A stretch of 64,000 nt of DNA from Desemzia sp045528445 (lineage in GTDB: Bacteria; Bacillota; Bacilli; Lactobacillales; Carnobacteriaceae). Both the position numbers and the translations under genes were made by a program. The notes under the pieces are model-generated. The model had not been told where the DNA came from. It saw only the letters and a program-made list of their open reading frames with translations, and did no database searches. This document shows, piece by piece, positions 61,082 to 64,000 of the stretch. Position 1 is the stretch's first letter, and the number at the start of each line of letters is the position of its first letter. Location: assembly GCF_045528445.1 (NCBI RefSeq), contig NZ_JBGQQU010000004.1, positions 1 to 64,000 of the forward strand, read 5' to 3'.

Positions 61082-62116
61082 TCAGTTGATCCATTGCAAG
61101 AATATCGTAGAAGCCAGCAAAATGAGAAATACGAGACTAAGAATGGCGAAATGGATTTTGCGATACAATACGATATAAGCAATAAATTCGCGGATGAAAG
61201 CATTGGGCCAAAAATAGAAAGCTGTTTTTGAACCGATTCCTTGTGCTTTTAGTCCAGCGCGTTTAGCGTACATCCCAGCTCTCAATAAATGAAAGTTGTT
61301 GGTGACATACACAGCCTGATAATCATCCATTTTCCGTTCTTCCATTTTTTGTTTTGAAAAGCGCATATTCTCTTCGGTATTGACCGACTGATCTTCAAGA
61401 ATAGCATCTTCTGGCGGCAAACCGTTGATCAAAGCAAATTGTGCCATAGCTTCAGCTTCCGAGGTGGTTTCATTGGGTCCTTGTCCACCTGAAAAAATGA
61501 TTTTAGCTCTCTTGTCCGTTTTTTCTCTTTGTTTGTGGTAGAAAGATAAAGCTTTATTGATTCTGCTTTGCAATAATGGAGGAACTTGGTTTCCATTTAT
61601 CAGCCCGCTTCCCAAAACAATAATAAAATCTTTGTTGTATTTGGGAAAATAAACTTGGTACAGCATGGAAGAAATAAAAAATTCAATAAAGAAAAAGGCG
61701 ATGTATTGAATACAAAAAATCGAAAACGTAAAAAGAAAGTGCAGTTGTTCAGGAAAATAATCTTGGATTGGAAAAAACGATAATACAAATAAACTTAAAA
61801 TACCTAAGCCGGTGGCTAACGTCAGCGAGTTTCGTAAGCGTGAGCCTTCTCTTTTAAACAATATTCTAGCATTAATGAGCAGGAAAACCATCAATGCGAA
61901 ACCACCTAGTAAAAGAAATGCCAGCCCAAGGATCGTGATAATAATAAATAACCAAAAAATAACAGGTGGGCGTGTGGTTAAAGCTTCATAAGTGATCGAT
62001 AGATACAGGCTCAATAGAAACAAGGATAAAAAGAATCCATTGCTCACTTTTCGCCGATCTTGGAGATAAACCAGTAAAAAAATCAGCAATAAAACACCCG
62101 TCACAATATGTACCAT
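61082..62116 (-). CDS. YdcF/DUF218-family membrane protein
   Basis: A 344-residue protein from the ATG at 62116, after AAAGGAG. Five or so N-terminal membrane segments precede a DUF218 domain (IIVLGSGLINGNQVPPLLQSRI, SGGQGPNETTSEAEAM, VTNNFHLLRAGMYAKRAGL), and one more segment ends the protein. Family members (ElyC/SanA/YdcF) act in envelope maintenance; the activity is unknown. Confidence 0.85.
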   Translation of the reverse strand: MVHIVTGVLLLIFLLVYLQDRRKVSNGFFLSLFLLSLYLSITYEALTTRPPVIFWLFIIITILGLAFLLLGGFALMVFLLINARILFKREGSRLRNSLTLATGLGILSLFVLSFFPIQDYFPEQLHFLFTFSIFCIQYIAFFFIEFFISSMLYQVYFPKYNKDFIIVLGSGLINGNQVPPLLQSRINKALSFYHKQREKTDKRAKIIFSGGQGPNETTSEAEAMAQFALINGLPPEDAILEDQSVNTEENMRFSKQKMEERKMDDYQAVYVTNNFHLLRAGMYAKRAGLKAQGIGSKTAFYFWPNAFIREFIAYIVLYRKIHFAILSLVFLILLASTIFLQWIN

Positions 62117-62367
62117 TTCTTCTCCTTTCTGCAAATAAAAATCAGACAACTTCTGGTCAGCTGCTCGCTTCTTATATGATACAACTAATTGGGAAGGAGA
62201 CGTAGTTTAACTAAAAGCTCTACCTACTCTTATAGTACTATAAAACAGCGAAATACATCAGGCATTTGGCCTGGACAGATTGTCGTCTAGACAAAAAAAC
62301 TGTAGGCACCGTTCAATTGTGACCACCACATTTTTTAAAACAATTAAATGCAGTTGGATAATTTAAA

Positions 62368-62399
62368 AGCGCTCTCATTGGTTCTGAGACTCTTTTTTT
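62368..62399 (+). terminator. Terminator-like hairpin in the 62.1-62.5 kb gap
   Basis: GCTCTCATTGG and TTCTGAGACTC form an imperfect hairpin followed by TTTTTTT. The gap 62117-62531 otherwise holds no supported gene. Confidence 0.45.
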
Positions 62400-62531
62400 A
62401 CACCGCCTGGCTTGCGGAACATCAACTAGCGGATCTGAATGATAAAGTCTGGCACTTTAACGTTATTTAGCAGCCCAGAATGATGATGTCTAGCGATTGA
62501 GCTAACCCAGGCAAGCAGCTGGAAATGAACG

Positions 62532-63116
62532 TTAGTGGGGTTTTTCCACTAAATGGCCCAGCAGGAAGTTCAAATAAGTGTGTGCTTCTTCAAGAGTAAT
62601 CGGTTGTCGTTTTAAGAAAATAGCCTCTAAAATCAACATCACCGTATTGCTGAAGTGATCGACAACTAACTCTATGGGAACTTCTTTGTTATCGAAGTGC
62701 AGATATTCATGAAACACATCTTGAATAACACGTTTCAAATAAATACTAAAATTAGCAATCAGTGAACTGTTGAGAGGATTGTGTTTTAAAATGTCGTTCA
62801 ATAATTCGTTGTGAGAGGACAATAAATAATAGGTCCGGTCAAATAGTGTCGCCAATATTTTCTCTGAGTCAACGTGTTGCTGCTCATTAAGGTAGATTTG
62901 ACTGCTTAGTAAGTGCCAGCAGTAATTCAATAGGTCGTATTTGTCATCAAAATAGTTGTAAAAAGTAGCTCTAGGGAAATTGCTGATCTCACAGATCTCG
63001 TTTACACTGATGTTTTCAAAGGGCTTTTTGGCCAGCAGAATGAACATGGTCTTCGAGAAAGCTTCGAGGGTCCGTTGAGCGCCACGAGTCGGTTTTTTAG
63101 ACAAGTCATATTTCAT
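62532..63116 (-). CDS. TetR-family transcriptional regulator
   Basis: A 194-residue TetR regulator: HTH with NISVNEICEISNFPRATFYNYFDDKYDLL and a C-terminal ligand/dimer domain. The likely start is ATG 63116 (MKYDLSKKPTRG). Divergent from a YhgE/Pip gene, a frequent arrangement in Lactobacillales, with an inverted repeat between them. Probably represses the YhgE gene. Confidence 0.87.
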   Translation of the reverse strand: MKYDLSKKPTRGAQRTLEAFSKTMFILLAKKPFENISVNEICEISNFPRATFYNYFDDKYDLLNYCWHLLSSQIYLNEQQHVDSEKILATLFDRTYYLLSSHNELLNDILKHNPLNSSLIANFSIYLKRVIQDVFHEYLHFDNKEVPIELVVDHFSNTVMLILEAIFLKRQPITLEEAHTYLNFLLGHLVEKPH

Positions 63117-63161
63117 GATCTCACTCACTTCTTTTTCAGATTTGCAATTCTGTCTAAGTTT

Positions 63162-63183
63162 AAACAGATAACAAAATCTGTTT
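63162..63183. promoter_or_regulatory. Inverted repeat, probable TetR operator
   Basis: AAACAGAT (63162-63169) and ATCTGTTT (63176-63183) are perfect arms with a 6-base centre in the divergent intergenic region. Confidence 0.6.
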
Positions 63184-63308
63184 CTTGTCTTAGAGTCAAA
63201 TAGAATTTATCATGGTTCTAGTAGTTTGACAAGTGTCCAAAACTATTCTGTTGAAAAAATAGTTTAAAGGATGCGCGAGAGCAAAAAAAGAAAGAAGGAA
63301 CGGTTTTA

Positions 63309-64000
63309 ATGATGAAAAAAGAGTGGGGATTTATGTTCAAGCATAAGTTTCTTTTAATTGTATTAGGGGCTATTATTCTAATACCGGCTTTATACAATCT
63401 GATTTTCCTGGGAGCTTTATGGGATCCATATGGGAATGTGGACCAGCTGCCGGTCGCGGTAGTTAATAAAGACACAGCGGTAAATTTTCAAGGGAAGACT
63501 TTAAAAATAGGGGATGAACTGGTAGATAATTTGAAAGAGGGCAACAGTTTAGACTTTCATTTTGTGTCGGAAAAAGACGCTGATGAGGGACTAGCTGCCG
63601 GGGATTATTATTTGAAGATCACTATTCCAGAAAGCTTTTCAGAGAATGCGACGACGCTCTTGACTGACGAACCAGAACAGATGACGATCGATTACCAAAC
63701 GACTCAAGGGAGAAATTTGACAGCTTCCAAAATGGCGTCATCGGCTATTACAGAGTTGAAAAGTGAAGTTTCCAATCAAGTAACGGGAATGTATACGGAA
63801 ACGATTTTGGAACAATTTGGCAATGTAGGTTCAGGTATGGAAGAAGCAGCAGAGGGAAGTCAAAAACTGGAAGATGGAACGACTCAATTGGTGGACGCTA
63901 GTGAATTGATCCAAACCAATCTGGAAACATTAGCGTCTAGTTCGCTTGAATTTGCAGAAGGCAGTCAAACATTGAGTGTCGGTCTGAAAGATTACGTAGC
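63309..64000 (+). CDS. YhgE/Pip-domain membrane protein (5' part)
   Basis: The frame opens at ATG 63309 or 63312 after AGAAGGAACG and runs off the right edge. The first membrane segment (FLLIVLGAIILIPALYNLIFLG) and ALWDPYGNVDQLPVAVVNKD are the YhgE/Pip signature; an extracellular domain with repeats such as GSQKLEDGTTQLVDAS follows. Members include phage infection protein and ABC-2-like or secretion-accessory proteins. At least 230 residues are visible. Confidence 0.88.
   Translation, partial: MMKKEWGFMFKHKFLLIVLGAIILIPALYNLIFLGALWDPYGNVDQLPVAVVNKDTAVNFQGKTLKIGDELVDNLKEGNSLDFHFVSEKDADEGLAAGDYYLKITIPESFSENATTLLTDEPEQMTIDYQTTQGRNLTASKMASSAITELKSEVSNQVTGMYTETILEQFGNVGSGMEEAAEGSQKLEDGTTQLVDASELIQTNLETLASSSLEFAEGSQTLSVGLKDYV

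Overview
The window is a stretch of low-GC Gram-positive chromosome. Strong AGGAGG-type ribosome binding sites, lipobox-type binding proteins, a GlnR-like nitrogen motif, a LexA-type SOS box and a CopY-type box point to Lactobacillales. The gene set and protein style fit Carnobacteriaceae (Carnobacterium or a close relative). This assignment comes from reading the sequence, not from a search.

Layout. 1-1.4 kb: the 5' tip of a transposase, a J-domain protein gene broken by a frameshift, and a very short ORF. 1.8-7.2 kb: nitrogen acquisition, with a four-gene polar amino acid ABC importer followed by an ammonium channel fused to a PII domain and preceded by two GlnR-type boxes. 7.3-9.1 kb: an SOS-controlled yolD / Y-family polymerase pair. 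9.2-11.7 kb: two sugar O-acetyltransferase genes (the first broken by an 8-bp duplication) around a ROK regulator. 11.9-15.4 kb: a DtxR/MntR regulator divergent from a manganese-type ABC importer. 15.5-18.5 kb: a triple-hairpin intergenic element, gapdh and small genes. 18.6-22.9 kb: an AT-rich defence island with an OLD/TOPRIM ATPase, a UvrD-like helicase (Gabija-like) and a third unknown gene, bracketed by a duplicated 3' end of an M20 peptidase gene. 24-30 kb: a YibE/F pair, a cadC-cadD cadmium locus, and a CopY-boxed HMA protein / RIC-like protein / CPG-motif P-type ATPase group. 30-40 kb: an RpiR regulator, short-chain dehydrogenases, aldo/keto reductases, an acetyltransferase, MsrA, an endonuclease III with a degenerate Fe-S motif and a nucleoid-associated protein. 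40.6-42.7 kb: a NiCo riboswitch with an overlapping terminator ahead of a P1B-4-type ATPase. 42.8-51.5 kb: a cupin, regulators (RpiR, WYL, HxlR), two Gfo/Idh/MocA oxidoreductases, an aldo/keto reductase and an SDR. 51.8-60.3 kb: a decayed lipoprotein gene and two divergent aromatic amino acid operons. The leftward one carries what looks like a leader-peptide attenuator rich in Tyr/Phe codons. 60.3-64 kb: a pentapeptide-repeat protein, a YdcF-family membrane protein, and a TetR regulator divergent from a YhgE/Pip protein that runs off the window.

The most unusual items are: the three-gene Gabija-like island and its duplicated border; a roughly 155-bp intergenic element of three inverted-repeat pairs present in two inverted copies (30.2 and 52.1 kb), plus an unrelated-sequence element with the same architecture at 15.7 kb; the aromatic leader-peptide attenuator; and the Amt-PII fusion.

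Several genes show recent damage (J-domain protein, O-acetyltransferase, lipoprotein). The metal genes form separate, individually regulated modules for Mn, Cd, Cu and Co/Ni.
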